14,455 nucleotides of DNA. Source: Coriobacteriaceae bacterium. GTDB lineage: Bacteria > Actinomycetota > Coriobacteriia > Anaerosomatales > SLCP01. The DNA is taken from the NCBI GenBank assembly GCA_003563465.1, contig PWVH01000055.1, forward strand, positions 1-14,455, read 5' to 3'. The position numbers and the translations under genes were made by a program. This document shows positions 7,649-13,510 of this stretch, piece by piece (position 1 is the stretch's first letter; the number at the start of each line of letters is the position of its first letter). The notes below the pieces were generated by a model. That model ran no database searches. It was not told the origin of the DNA and saw only the letters and a program-made list of their open reading frames with translations.

Positions 7649-7676
7649 GAGGCCCCGGCGAACCCGCCGGGGCCTC
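7649..7676 (+). terminator. Strong G+C-rich terminator-like hairpin after hsp20
   Basis: GAGGCCCCGGCG (7649-7660) pairs perfectly with CGCCGGGGCCTC (7665-7676), a 12-bp stem closed by the 4-nt loop AACC. No run of T follows, as is common for such hairpins in high-G+C genomes. It begins 28 nt after the hsp20 stop and probably ends the heat-shock transcript, or protects its 3' end. Confidence 0.8.
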
Positions 7677-7760
7677 TGCGTGCATGATGCAGAGCGACCC
7701 GCTGGGTATATCCAGGTTGTGCCCTGCAGAAAACCAAGCACGCCGAGGAGGCTTTCGAAG

Positions 7761-8189
7761 ATGAGCGAAATCCCAGCAGTCGACGAGAAGCAGTTCCGCA
7801 AGATACTGCAGGAACTCGGAGATTCGGCCCACGTCCGCAACGTGTTCGGTGAGGCCGTGATCTCTGGCGATCGAGCGCTCATTCCCGTCGCGCGCATCCA
7901 TCACATGGGCGGCGGTGGATACGGAGGTGGAGCAGGTACGGAGAGCGAGTGCGGGCCTGAGTGTCCACCGGATTGCACCGAGGATCACACTCAGGAGGGC
8001 TATGGCTCCGGTATGGGACTCGGATACTCGGTTACTGCCGAGCCGGTCGGCGTCATAGAGGTCACAGAGGATGGTTTGATCTGGAATCCGACGATCGACT
8101 GGAACCGGCTTGCATACATTGGTGCCGTGGTAAGCGGCGTGATCGCCGTGGTCGCGATGATCGGCTCCGCCTTCACGGGTGATGATTAG
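7761..8189 (+). CDS. GerW/YtfJ-family protein with Cys cluster and C-terminal membrane segment
   Basis: The 142-aa product resembles the GerW (sporulation protein YtfJ) family: VFGEAVISGDRALIPVARI (28-46), a Gly-rich stretch GGGGYGGGAG (50-59), then AEPVGVIEVTEDG (93-105). Biochemical function is poorly defined even for well-known members, so no reaction is assigned. Two additions stand out. An acidic insert between the glycine-rich parts holds C64, C68 and C72 at four-residue spacing with H76 close by. A hydrophobic segment (about 117-138) is followed by only a few residues, suggesting a tail anchor with the main domain in the cytoplasm. ATG is supported by GAGGAGG (7745-7751) 9 nt upstream. 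It sits between the hsp20 hairpin and rtcB. Confidence 0.75.
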   Translation: MSEIPAVDEKQFRKILQELGDSAHVRNVFGEAVISGDRALIPVARIHHMGGGGYGGGAGTESECGPECPPDCTEDHTQEGYGSGMGLGYSVTAEPVGVIEVTEDGLIWNPTIDWNRLAYIGAVVSGVIAVVAMIGSAFTGDD

Positions 8190-8268
8190 ACACGAAGGAC
8201 CGCATGAGGACTGCAGCCGACCGGCCCTAACCTGTTGTTAGCTGCTCCGAGGATGAGGTGGCCGCTCG

Positions 8269-9429
8269 ATGCACGAGATCGCTACAGACGGACTTCCCCT
8301 GAAGGTATGGGGGGAGGGCATCGACGACGCTGCGCTCGATCAGGCGCGCAATCTCGCGCGCCTGCCTTTCGCCTTCCGACACGTCGCACTGATGCCGGAT
8401 ACGCACGTAGGCTATGGGATGCCGATCGGAGGGGTACTCGCAACACGCGGTCAGGTGATTCCGCACGCGGTCGGGCTCGACATAGGTTGCGGGGTTCGCG
8501 CGTGGCATACGAACATACCTGCTGCAGAGTTCGCTGGTGCCCGCGACACGGTGCTGAATGACGTGCAACGCTCCATACCGACGGGCTTCGAATGGCACAG
8601 CGACAGCCAAGAGCATCGCACTCGGCTCTTCGCCGATATGCCCGATGTCGAGAGTCTGCGCAGTGAGAGCCACAAAGCGGTGCGCCAGGTGGGCACTCTT
8701 GGAGGCGGCAATCACTTCATCGAGTTGCAGAAGGATTCCGACGGCGGAATCTGGGCGATGGTGCACTCGGGTTCGCGCAACCTCGGCAAGCAGATGGCCG
8801 ATCACTACGATGCTGTTGCCAAGGCCGAGAGCCGCAAGAGTGGTTCGCCAGTGCCGCCGGAGTGGGGACTTGCGCACCTGGCGAGCGATTCGGAAGCTGG
8901 ACGCGAGTACATCGAGGTCATGGAGTTCTGCTTGCGTTTCGCCCGTGAGAACCGTCGGCTTATGGCCGAGTCAGTCCGCGCCGCCATAGACCGGCGTTTT
9001 CCAGGGGTGACTCCTGCGGAGGACATAGACGTGCATCACAACTACGCAGCGGAAGAGGAGCACTTCGGCGAGCGCGTGATCGTGCACAGGAAGGGTGCGG
9101 TGCGCGCGGTCGGGACGGTGCTTGTTCCCGGGTCGATGGGAACCGCCTCATACGTCTGCCGAGGACTCGCGAACCCGGAATCCTTCGAATCGTGCAGTCA
9201 TGGAGCCGGACGTGCAATGGGTCGCAAGGCAGCCGTACGTTCTTTCCCGCGCGAGCAGGTGATGAAGGAGCTTGCCGCTGTGGGCGTGCGCCTGTTCAAG
9301 GCGAAGAAGCGCGATCTGGCCGAGGAGGCGCCGGCTGCCTACAAGGACATCGAGGAAGTCATGCGCCACCAGAGCGATCTCGTCGAGCCACTCGTGCGTC
9401 TCACGCCGATCGGGGTCGTCAAGGGGTAG
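8269..9429 (+). CDS. rtcB: RtcB-family RNA-splicing ligase
   Basis: GTP- and Mn2+-dependent ligase that joins RNA 2',3'-cyclic phosphate or 3'-phosphate ends to 5'-OH ends through a guanylylated histidine. The 386-aa protein shows the family motifs in order: PDTHVGYGMPIGGV, VGLDIGCGVRA (metal ligands D71 and C74), GGGNHFIEL (H149), HSGSRNLG (H166), HHNYAAEEEH (256 onward), PGSMGTASY and SHGAGRAMGRKAA. H311 in the last is the expected guanylylation site. GAGGTG (8255-8260) lies 8 nt before ATG. It is slightly shorter than E. coli RtcB (408 aa). No archease activator gene or RtcR regulator is in view. It follows the GerW-like gene by 79 bp, so co-transcription is possible. In bacteria RtcB is linked to RNA repair. 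Confidence 0.93.
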   Translation: MHEIATDGLPLKVWGEGIDDAALDQARNLARLPFAFRHVALMPDTHVGYGMPIGGVLATRGQVIPHAVGLDIGCGVRAWHTNIPAAEFAGARDTVLNDVQRSIPTGFEWHSDSQEHRTRLFADMPDVESLRSESHKAVRQVGTLGGGNHFIELQKDSDGGIWAMVHSGSRNLGKQMADHYDAVAKAESRKSGSPVPPEWGLAHLASDSEAGREYIEVMEFCLRFARENRRLMAESVRAAIDRRFPGVTPAEDIDVHHNYAAEEEHFGERVIVHRKGAVRAVGTVLVPGSMGTASYVCRGLANPESFESCSHGAGRAMGRKAAVRSFPREQVMKELAAVGVRLFKAKKRDLAEEAPAAYKDIEEVMRHQSDLVEPLVRLTPIGVVKG

Positions 9430-10009
9430 TCAGGTCCTGTTCTCCGATGACGCGTCCCACAGAGAAAGCCTCGGCGACCACAGGTCCGAGCTTGCGGTAC
9501 TCGCGAGAGCCCGCGATGTAGACGAGCGGATCGAGCAAGCCCACATCCACCTTCTCACAGGTGGCGTCGAGCACGGACTCCTCGGCATGTGTCTCGACGA
9601 CTTCGCCCACCAAGAGTGCGTAGTGACCGATCTCGATCTCGTGGGTCACGCGGCACTCCATGTTGTACGGGCACTCGGCGATGATCGACGTGCTCAAGAC
9701 CGCAGCGGGAACGAGGGTAAGACCGGTCGCGGCGAACTTGTCGGTCGACCGGCCGCTCGTGATGCCGCAGAAGTCGACCAAGTCAGCCATGTCCGCCGAA
9801 GGGACGTTCACCGTGAACTCACCCGAGGCACGGATGAGGCTCAAGGTGTGCCGAGTGTCGCGCAGTGCCATGGCGACACTCGGTGGAGTCCCGGCGGCGA
9901 TGCCGATCCAGGCAACCGCGAGCACGTCGGTCTCCTTGGCGGTGCCACCGACCACTAGCGGGCATGGCATCGGGTAGAGACGGTCGGACGGGCCGAGGCG
10001 CTTCTTCAC
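9419..10009 (-). CDS. Flavin reductase-like, FMN-binding protein (flavoredoxin-like)
   Basis: The 196-aa protein fits the flavin reductase-like FMN-binding domain. Features are a PCPLVVGGTAKETDVLAVAW start, a GTPPSVAMALRDTRHTLSLI segment, GEFTVNVPSADMADLVDFCG, STDKFAATGLTLVP, a central CPYNMECRV and a HYALLVGEVVETH strand. Single-domain proteins of this kind in anaerobes often act as flavoredoxins or oxidoreductases with unknown partners; the substrate here cannot be read from sequence. It starts at GTG (10007-10009), supported by AAAGGAG on the minus strand (10016-10022) 6 nt away. It is transcribed toward rtcB, and its last 11 bp overlap the rtcB 3' end. The GTG is the first codon of the open frame with a good ribosome site. 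Confidence 0.85.
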   Translation of the reverse strand: MKKRLGPSDRLYPMPCPLVVGGTAKETDVLAVAWIGIAAGTPPSVAMALRDTRHTLSLIRASGEFTVNVPSADMADLVDFCGITSGRSTDKFAATGLTLVPAAVLSTSIIAECPYNMECRVTHEIEIGHYALLVGEVVETHAEESVLDATCEKVDVGLLDPLVYIAGSREYRKLGPVVAEAFSVGRVIGEQDLTTP

Positions 10010-10130
10010 GGGGCGCTCCTTTCGCTGGCGGCAGGAATTGATGCCGAGTGTATAGCAGTGAAGTGGCGCTCAGGAAGCTCGCACTGCTGGTGCGGGCAGC
10101 CTGCACCACGACTTGCCTTACGAAACCGAT

Positions 10131-10168
10131 ATCGATAGACTTGGCGTACTACGAGGGAGGCTATCGAT
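10131..10168 (+). promoter_or_regulatory. Inverted repeat over the antitoxin start, probable operator
   Basis: ATCGATAG (10131-10138) is the exact reverse complement of CTATCGAT (10161-10168), with 22 bp between and a centre-to-centre distance of 30 bp, about three helical turns. The right arm includes the first two bases of the antitoxin ATG, and the ribosome site GAGGGAGG (10153-10160) is in the loop. A weak promoter (TTGCCT at 10113-10118, 17 bp, TAGACT at 10136-10141) would overlap the left arm. Toxin-antitoxin operons are commonly autorepressed through such repeats; an mRNA hairpin is the alternative. Confidence 0.55.
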
Positions 10169-10376
10169 GGAGACGGTGACCATCTCGTCGAAGTTCCAGG
10201 TTGTAATCCCTAAGTCCATCCGCGAGCGACTCAGGCTGGTGCCGGGTCAGACGGTCCAAGTGATCGCCTACGGCGAGCGCATAGAGTTCCTTCCGGTGCG
10301 CCGGGCGAGTGAGCTGCGAGGGGTCCTCCGGGGCCTGGACACGAGTGTCGAGCGTGACGAGGAGGAACGGGTGTGA
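10167..10376 (+). CDS. AbrB/SpoVT-type antitoxin
   Basis: The 69-aa protein has an N-terminal AbrB swapped-hairpin DNA-binding domain (METVTISSKFQVVIPKSIRE, then RLRLVPGQTVQVIAYGERIEF). A C-terminal tail of about 20 residues (SELRGVLRGLDTSVERDEEE) would wrap around and neutralise the toxin. Antitoxins of this type usually repress their own operon with the toxin bound, fitting the inverted repeat at 10131-10168. ATG is chosen because GAGGGAGG (10153-10160) is 6 nt upstream; an in-frame TTG at 10113 has no ribosome site. Its stop overlaps the toxin GTG in a GTGA junction. Confidence 0.88.
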   Translation: METVTISSKFQVVIPKSIRERLRLVPGQTVQVIAYGERIEFLPVRRASELRGVLRGLDTSVERDEEERV

Positions 10377-10756
10377 ACGCGGTGGACTCCTCGGCATGGC
10401 TCGAGTACTTCAGCGATGGCCCCAACGCGCCTGACTTCGCTGAGGCGATCGAGGCCACGGATGAGCTGATCGTTCCCTCGCTGACCGTCTTCGAGGTCTT
10501 CAAGCGGGCAAGCCAGCTCACGGGGGAGGCGACCGCGCTCGAACTGGTCGCTGTCATGCTCCAGGGCCGCGTGGTGGAACTCACGGCCACTCTCGCGCTG
10601 GATGCTGCTCGGGTGTCTGTGGAAGGCGGCCTACCGATGGCCGATTCCATCATCTTGGCGACGGCACGGGCCGAAGGCGCAACGCTCTGGACTCAAGACA
10701 CTCACTTCGAGGGGGTCGAAGGCGTGGAGTTTCGGGCTAAGCGGGATTCGTCGTGA
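10373..10756 (+). CDS. vapC: PIN-domain toxin, VapC-like endoribonuclease
   Basis: The 127-aa PIN-domain protein carries the acidic residues expected for Mg2+-dependent RNA cleavage: D5 in VDSSAWLEYF, E41 in VFEVFK, D91 in MADSIILATA and D109 in TQDTHF. Known VapC toxins cut tRNAs or the rRNA sarcin-ricin loop, but the target here is unknown. GTG at 10373 overlaps the antitoxin stop by 4 nt, with GAGGAGG (10359-10365) 7 nt upstream, so toxin synthesis depends on antitoxin translation. Its own stop overlaps the rsgA GTG in the same way. No catalytic residue seems lost, so it is probably active. The gene name reflects family only. Confidence 0.88.
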   Translation: MNAVDSSAWLEYFSDGPNAPDFAEAIEATDELIVPSLTVFEVFKRASQLTGEATALELVAVMLQGRVVELTATLALDAARVSVEGGLPMADSIILATARAEGATLWTQDTHFEGVEGVEFRAKRDSS

Positions 10757-11874
10757 CCGACTCTCCACACACCGGACAGTCCGGATGCGCGGACCGTGCA
10801 GAGCCTCCACGCGACCTGGTGGCCCTAGGCTTCAGCGAGCGCTTCCAGGCGCTCTTCGCCCCCCTGGGTGAGAAGGGTCTCATCCCCGGGCGCGTAAGCC
10901 GGGTGGACCGCGGGCTCCCGCTCGTGCTGACCGAGAGCGGTGCGGTGCGCGCCGAGCTCGCGGCGCATCTGCGCGAGAGCGCCGACGGCGCGATCGCCGT
11001 CGGCGACTGGCTCGCCCTCGCTCGTCCCGAGGGTCATGACGTCGCCATCGTCGAGGCGATTCTGCCCCGCTTCTCGGCATTCACGCGAAAGGATCCCGGT
11101 GATCGAGCGGTGGGCCAGGTGATGGCGGCCAACATCGATACGGTCTTCGTGATGCAGGCGCTCGCTTTGAACGGTCCCAATCTCTCGCGTCTCGAGCGCG
11201 AGCTCGTACTCGCATGGGAGAGTGGTGCGCAGCCTGCGGTCGTGCTGACCAAGGCCGACTTGTGCAGTGACGCGGCCGCGTTGCGAGATGAGGTGACCTC
11301 TGTCGCACTCGGCGTGGACATCTACGTGACGAGTGTGGCCACTGGCGAGGGAATCGACGAGCTGCGCGGACACATCGTTCCTGGACTCACGGTGGCGTTC
11401 TTCGGGGCATCCGGGGTCGGCAAGTCGACCCTGCTCAATCATCTCATGGCCGCCGATGTCCAGAAGACGGCCGAGGTACGCGACGCCGATGGCAAGGGCC
11501 GTCACACGACCGTCGCGCGCGAGATGTTCTTCCTGCCCCGCGGTGGAATCGTCATCGACACGCCCGGCATGCGCGCGCTCGCACTCTGGGACGCTGACGA
11601 GGGCATCGCGGCCGCTTTCCCCGATATCGAGGAGCTTGCCGAGGAATGCCGGTTCGCCGACTGCGCGCACATGAGTGAGCCCGGATGCGCGGTGCGCGCA
11701 GCCTTGGAGGCCGGGGAACTAGACGAGCGACGGCTTCAGAGCTATCTGCGGCTGAAAGAGGAACTCGACCGGCTCGCTGCCAAGAACGACTCAAGGGTTC
11801 GGGCGGAGCAGGCGAAGGCCGACCGGACCATGGGCCGACAGATCAAGCGCTTCTACAAGGAGCGGGGGCGATGA
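10753..11874 (+). CDS. rsgA: Small ribosomal subunit biogenesis GTPase RsgA
   Basis: Circularly permuted GTPase that checks late maturation of the 30S subunit. In the 373-aa product the motifs run in the permuted order: TKAD (G4) at 166-169, then P-loop GASGVGKST (G1) at 218-226, GRHTT (G2) and DTPG (G3) at 269-272. An OB-fold precedes them (PGRVSRVDRGLPLVL onward). A zinc-binding region follows with C299, C304, H306 and C312, the same pattern as E. coli RsgA. The N-terminus has about 20 extra residues (to PPRDLVALGF) typical of longer RsgA types or due to a start that lies further in. GTG at 10753 overlaps the toxin stop as GTGA and has no clear ribosome site, so it probably relies on translation of vapC. 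Confidence 0.95.
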   Translation: MTDSPHTGQSGCADRAEPPRDLVALGFSERFQALFAPLGEKGLIPGRVSRVDRGLPLVLTESGAVRAELAAHLRESADGAIAVGDWLALARPEGHDVAIVEAILPRFSAFTRKDPGDRAVGQVMAANIDTVFVMQALALNGPNLSRLERELVLAWESGAQPAVVLTKADLCSDAAALRDEVTSVALGVDIYVTSVATGEGIDELRGHIVPGLTVAFFGASGVGKSTLLNHLMAADVQKTAEVRDADGKGRHTTVAREMFFLPRGGIVIDTPGMRALALWDADEGIAAAFPDIEELAEECRFADCAHMSEPGCAVRAALEAGELDERRLQSYLRLKEELDRLAAKNDSRVRAEQAKADRTMGRQIKRFYKERGR

Positions 11875-11917
11875 GGGAGGCCGACGCTCCCGCTCCCAGG
11901 GCCGCAGTGGCGGCGGA
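11875..11917. other. Convergent gap between rsgA and the ABC operon
   Basis: These 43 bp separate two converging transcripts. The only visible structure is a 5-bp stem, GGGAG (11875-11879) with CTCCC (11887-11891), with a second CTCCC at 11893-11897 as alternative partner. No T run is seen on either strand. It may be a weak bidirectional terminator, but the evidence is thin. Confidence 0.3.
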
Positions 11918-12514
11918 TCAGCTCATGTAGACGACGCGGTCGCACACCTTGTCGATCAGCGGCTTCTCGTGGCTGATAACCACTGCGCCAAGACCTCGCT
12001 CCTTCACAGCATCCATCACGACACGCCACAACTGAGCCTGGGTCACCGCATCGAGCATGGTGGTCATCTCATCGGCGATGAGGAAGCGGGTCTGCGGCGA
12101 CAGTGCGCGCGCCACGCAGAAACGCTGGAGTTCGCCTCCGGAAAGCTCGTTGGGGTATCGATCCAGCCACGCAGGATCGACGCCCAGGGCGCCGAGTAGC
12201 GATTCATCGACGTCCCATCCTTCGGTCAGCGTATCGGACAGACGCCAACGCGGGTTGACCGCTCTCTCCGGATGCTGAAACACGAGCTGTACGGGCGAGT
12301 AGCCTCCACGCGGCAGCGGCCCTTCGTCGAGCGTGACCTTTCCTTCGAGTGGAGTTTCGTAGCCGGCCAGGACGCGAGCGAACGTGGTCTTGCCGCGGCC
12401 GCTCGGACCGGAAAGTCCTACGACTGCGCCGGGTTCGACCTCGAGGTCCATGTCGCGTAGAACCCAGGGTCCTTGCCCGTAGCGGAACCCGACACCTGCG
12501 GCCTTAAGATTCAC
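11918..12514 (-). CDS. Short DppF/OppF-like ABC transporter ATPase
   Basis: ATP-hydrolysing subunit of a Dpp/Opp/Nik-type importer, paired with the ATPase encoded just upstream. The 198-aa product is one nucleotide-binding domain: Walker A GPSGRGKTT at 36-44, Q-loop Q80, signature LSGGE at 124-128, Walker B D148-E149 (in ADEMTTMLDA, with Met in place of the usual Pro) and H-loop H182. It ends soon after the H-loop and lacks the C-terminal extension with the Cys-containing segment found in full OppF/DppF (about 320 aa); short versions occur in some nickel or metallophore systems. It starts at GTG, with GAGGT (12521-12525) 6 nt away, 9 nt after the stop of the upstream gene. Substrate cannot be told from this subunit. 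Confidence 0.88.
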   Translation of the reverse strand: MNLKAAGVGFRYGQGPWVLRDMDLEVEPGAVVGLSGPSGRGKTTFARVLAGYETPLEGKVTLDEGPLPRGGYSPVQLVFQHPERAVNPRWRLSDTLTEGWDVDESLLGALGVDPAWLDRYPNELSGGELQRFCVARALSPQTRFLIADEMTTMLDAVTQAQLWRVVMDAVKERGLGAVVISHEKPLIDKVCDRVVYMS

Positions 12515-12515
12515 G

Positions 12516-12597
12516 GAGACACCTCACACTTCTCCTCTTCCGGCGTCAAGCGGATTGAGACACCTCACCATTCTCCTTCTTCGACGTCTAGCGCTTG
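12516..12597 (-). repeat. Degenerate 41-bp tandem duplication at the dppD-dppF junction
   Basis: Copy one is 12516-12556 and copy two 12557-12597. By hand alignment without gaps they agree at about 31 of 41 positions, including a perfect 12-bp block GAGACACCTCAC at the start of each on the plus strand. On the coding (minus) strand copy two encodes residues around the Arg run and VRCL of the DppD-like protein. Copy one encodes its last residues and supplies the ribosome site of the short ATPase gene. Confidence 0.8.
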
Positions 12598-13510
12598 GTC
12601 GGCTGTCCTTGCACTCTCCCGTCGCACAGCAACAGCGCGGCTCGAACAGGCACCCTTCGGGCAGTGCGTCGAGAGGCGGTTGGGATCCCGCTATCGGTTT
12701 GAAGCCGTTGCTGGGCAGTGCTTCCCACAGTGCCCGAGTGTAGGGATGCTTTAGAGCCGTGCCGTCACCCAGGAAATCTGCGACGGGGGCTATCTCGACG
12801 GTGGTTCCAGCGTAGAAGACCGCGATGCGATCTGCTATGTCGAGCGCAGCGTCTATGTCATGGGTGATGAGGACCACGGCCTTGCCCTCGTCGGCCAGCT
12901 CGCGTAGGTGTCCGAGCGTCTCTTTCACGACCTCGGGGTGCAGGCCAGGCGTGGGCTCATCAGCGATCACGAGCGATGCTCCCGCGATCACCGCGCTGGC
13001 GACGAGTACACGCCTGGCCATCCCCCCGGAGAGTTGGAACGGGAAGAAGCGGCCCGCCTTCTCGGACAGGTGATAGCGCTCGAATACCTCTCGCTGCGAT
13101 TGCTCCGCCCGCCCGTTGCGTACGCCGAGGCGCACCTGCTTGTCCACGTGCATCAGAGGGTCGAGAAAGTTCACCGACTGCGGTACCAAAGCGATTTCGC
13201 GACCGCGCAGCGCCGCTTGCCTCTCGGGGCTCAGTGTCTCGCCCCGAAAGACGATCTCTCCTCTCACGCGGGCATTCGATGGAAGAATGCCTAAGACGGC
13301 GTGAGCCAGCAGGCTCTTCCCCGAGCCGCTGGAGCCGACGATCGCGAGCACTTCTCCGGGATAGACCTCTGCATCAAGGCCTATGATCGGCGTGAACACG
13401 CGTTGGTGCAGTCCGAAGGCGTACTGCATGAAGGACACGGAGAGGTTCCGAACGTCGAGCATGGGATCGGTCTCGCGCTCGCTATCGGGACGTGCGATCG
13501 CATCATTCAT
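12524..13510 (-). CDS. DppD/OppD-like ABC transporter ATPase
   Basis: ATPase subunit of a Dpp/Opp/Nik-type importer, 328 aa. Walker A GSSGSGKS is at 59-66, Q-loop Q111 (LVPQSVNFLDPLM), signature LSGGM 160-164, Walker B D184-E185 (ADEPTPGLHP) and H-loop H217. The C-terminal extension has the HPYTRALWEALP motif and a Cys-rich part with C287, C293, C294, C295, C300 and C317; related DppD proteins bind a [4Fe-4S] cluster with such cysteines. Between RP (304-305) and VRCL (315-318) the frame reads SARRRRRRM, unlike the family, and the neighbouring frame fits better, suggesting paired indels. ATG at 13510 overlaps the end of the permease gene by 8 nt with GAGGA upstream. Peptide or nickel/metallophore uptake are both possible. 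Confidence 0.9.
   Translation of the reverse strand: MNDAIARPDSERETDPMLDVRNLSVSFMQYAFGLHQRVFTPIIGLDAEVYPGEVLAIVGSSGSGKSLLAHAVLGILPSNARVRGEIVFRGETLSPERQAALRGREIALVPQSVNFLDPLMHVDKQVRLGVRNGRAEQSQREVFERYHLSEKAGRFFPFQLSGGMARRVLVASAVIAGASLVIADEPTPGLHPEVVKETLGHLRELADEGKAVVLITHDIDAALDIADRIAVFYAGTTVEIAPVADFLGDGTALKHPYTRALWEALPSNGFKPIAGSQPPLDALPEGCLFEPRCCCATGECKDSRPSARRRRRRMVRCLNPLDAGRGEV

Noticed and set aside
7681..7691. Inverted repeat TGCATGATGCA after the hsp20 hairpin
   Set aside because: Arms of 5 bp around one base are too short to claim as an operator, and no promoter could be tied to it.
8227..8241. Small hairpin CTAAC-CTGTT-GTTAG before rtcB
   Set aside because: The stem is only 5 bp, has no T tract, and lies in a short gap where chance repeats are likely.
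10088..10108. Hairpin TGGTGC...GCACCA between the flavin reductase and antitoxin genes
   Set aside because: A 6-bp stem with a 9-nt loop lies upstream of both divergent genes, so termination makes little sense and no partner sequence supports an operator.
10113..10166. Longer antitoxin starting at TTG 10113
   Set aside because: No ribosome site, and the AbrB domain normally begins a few residues before the VTISSKFQVVIP strand, as from the ATG at 10167.
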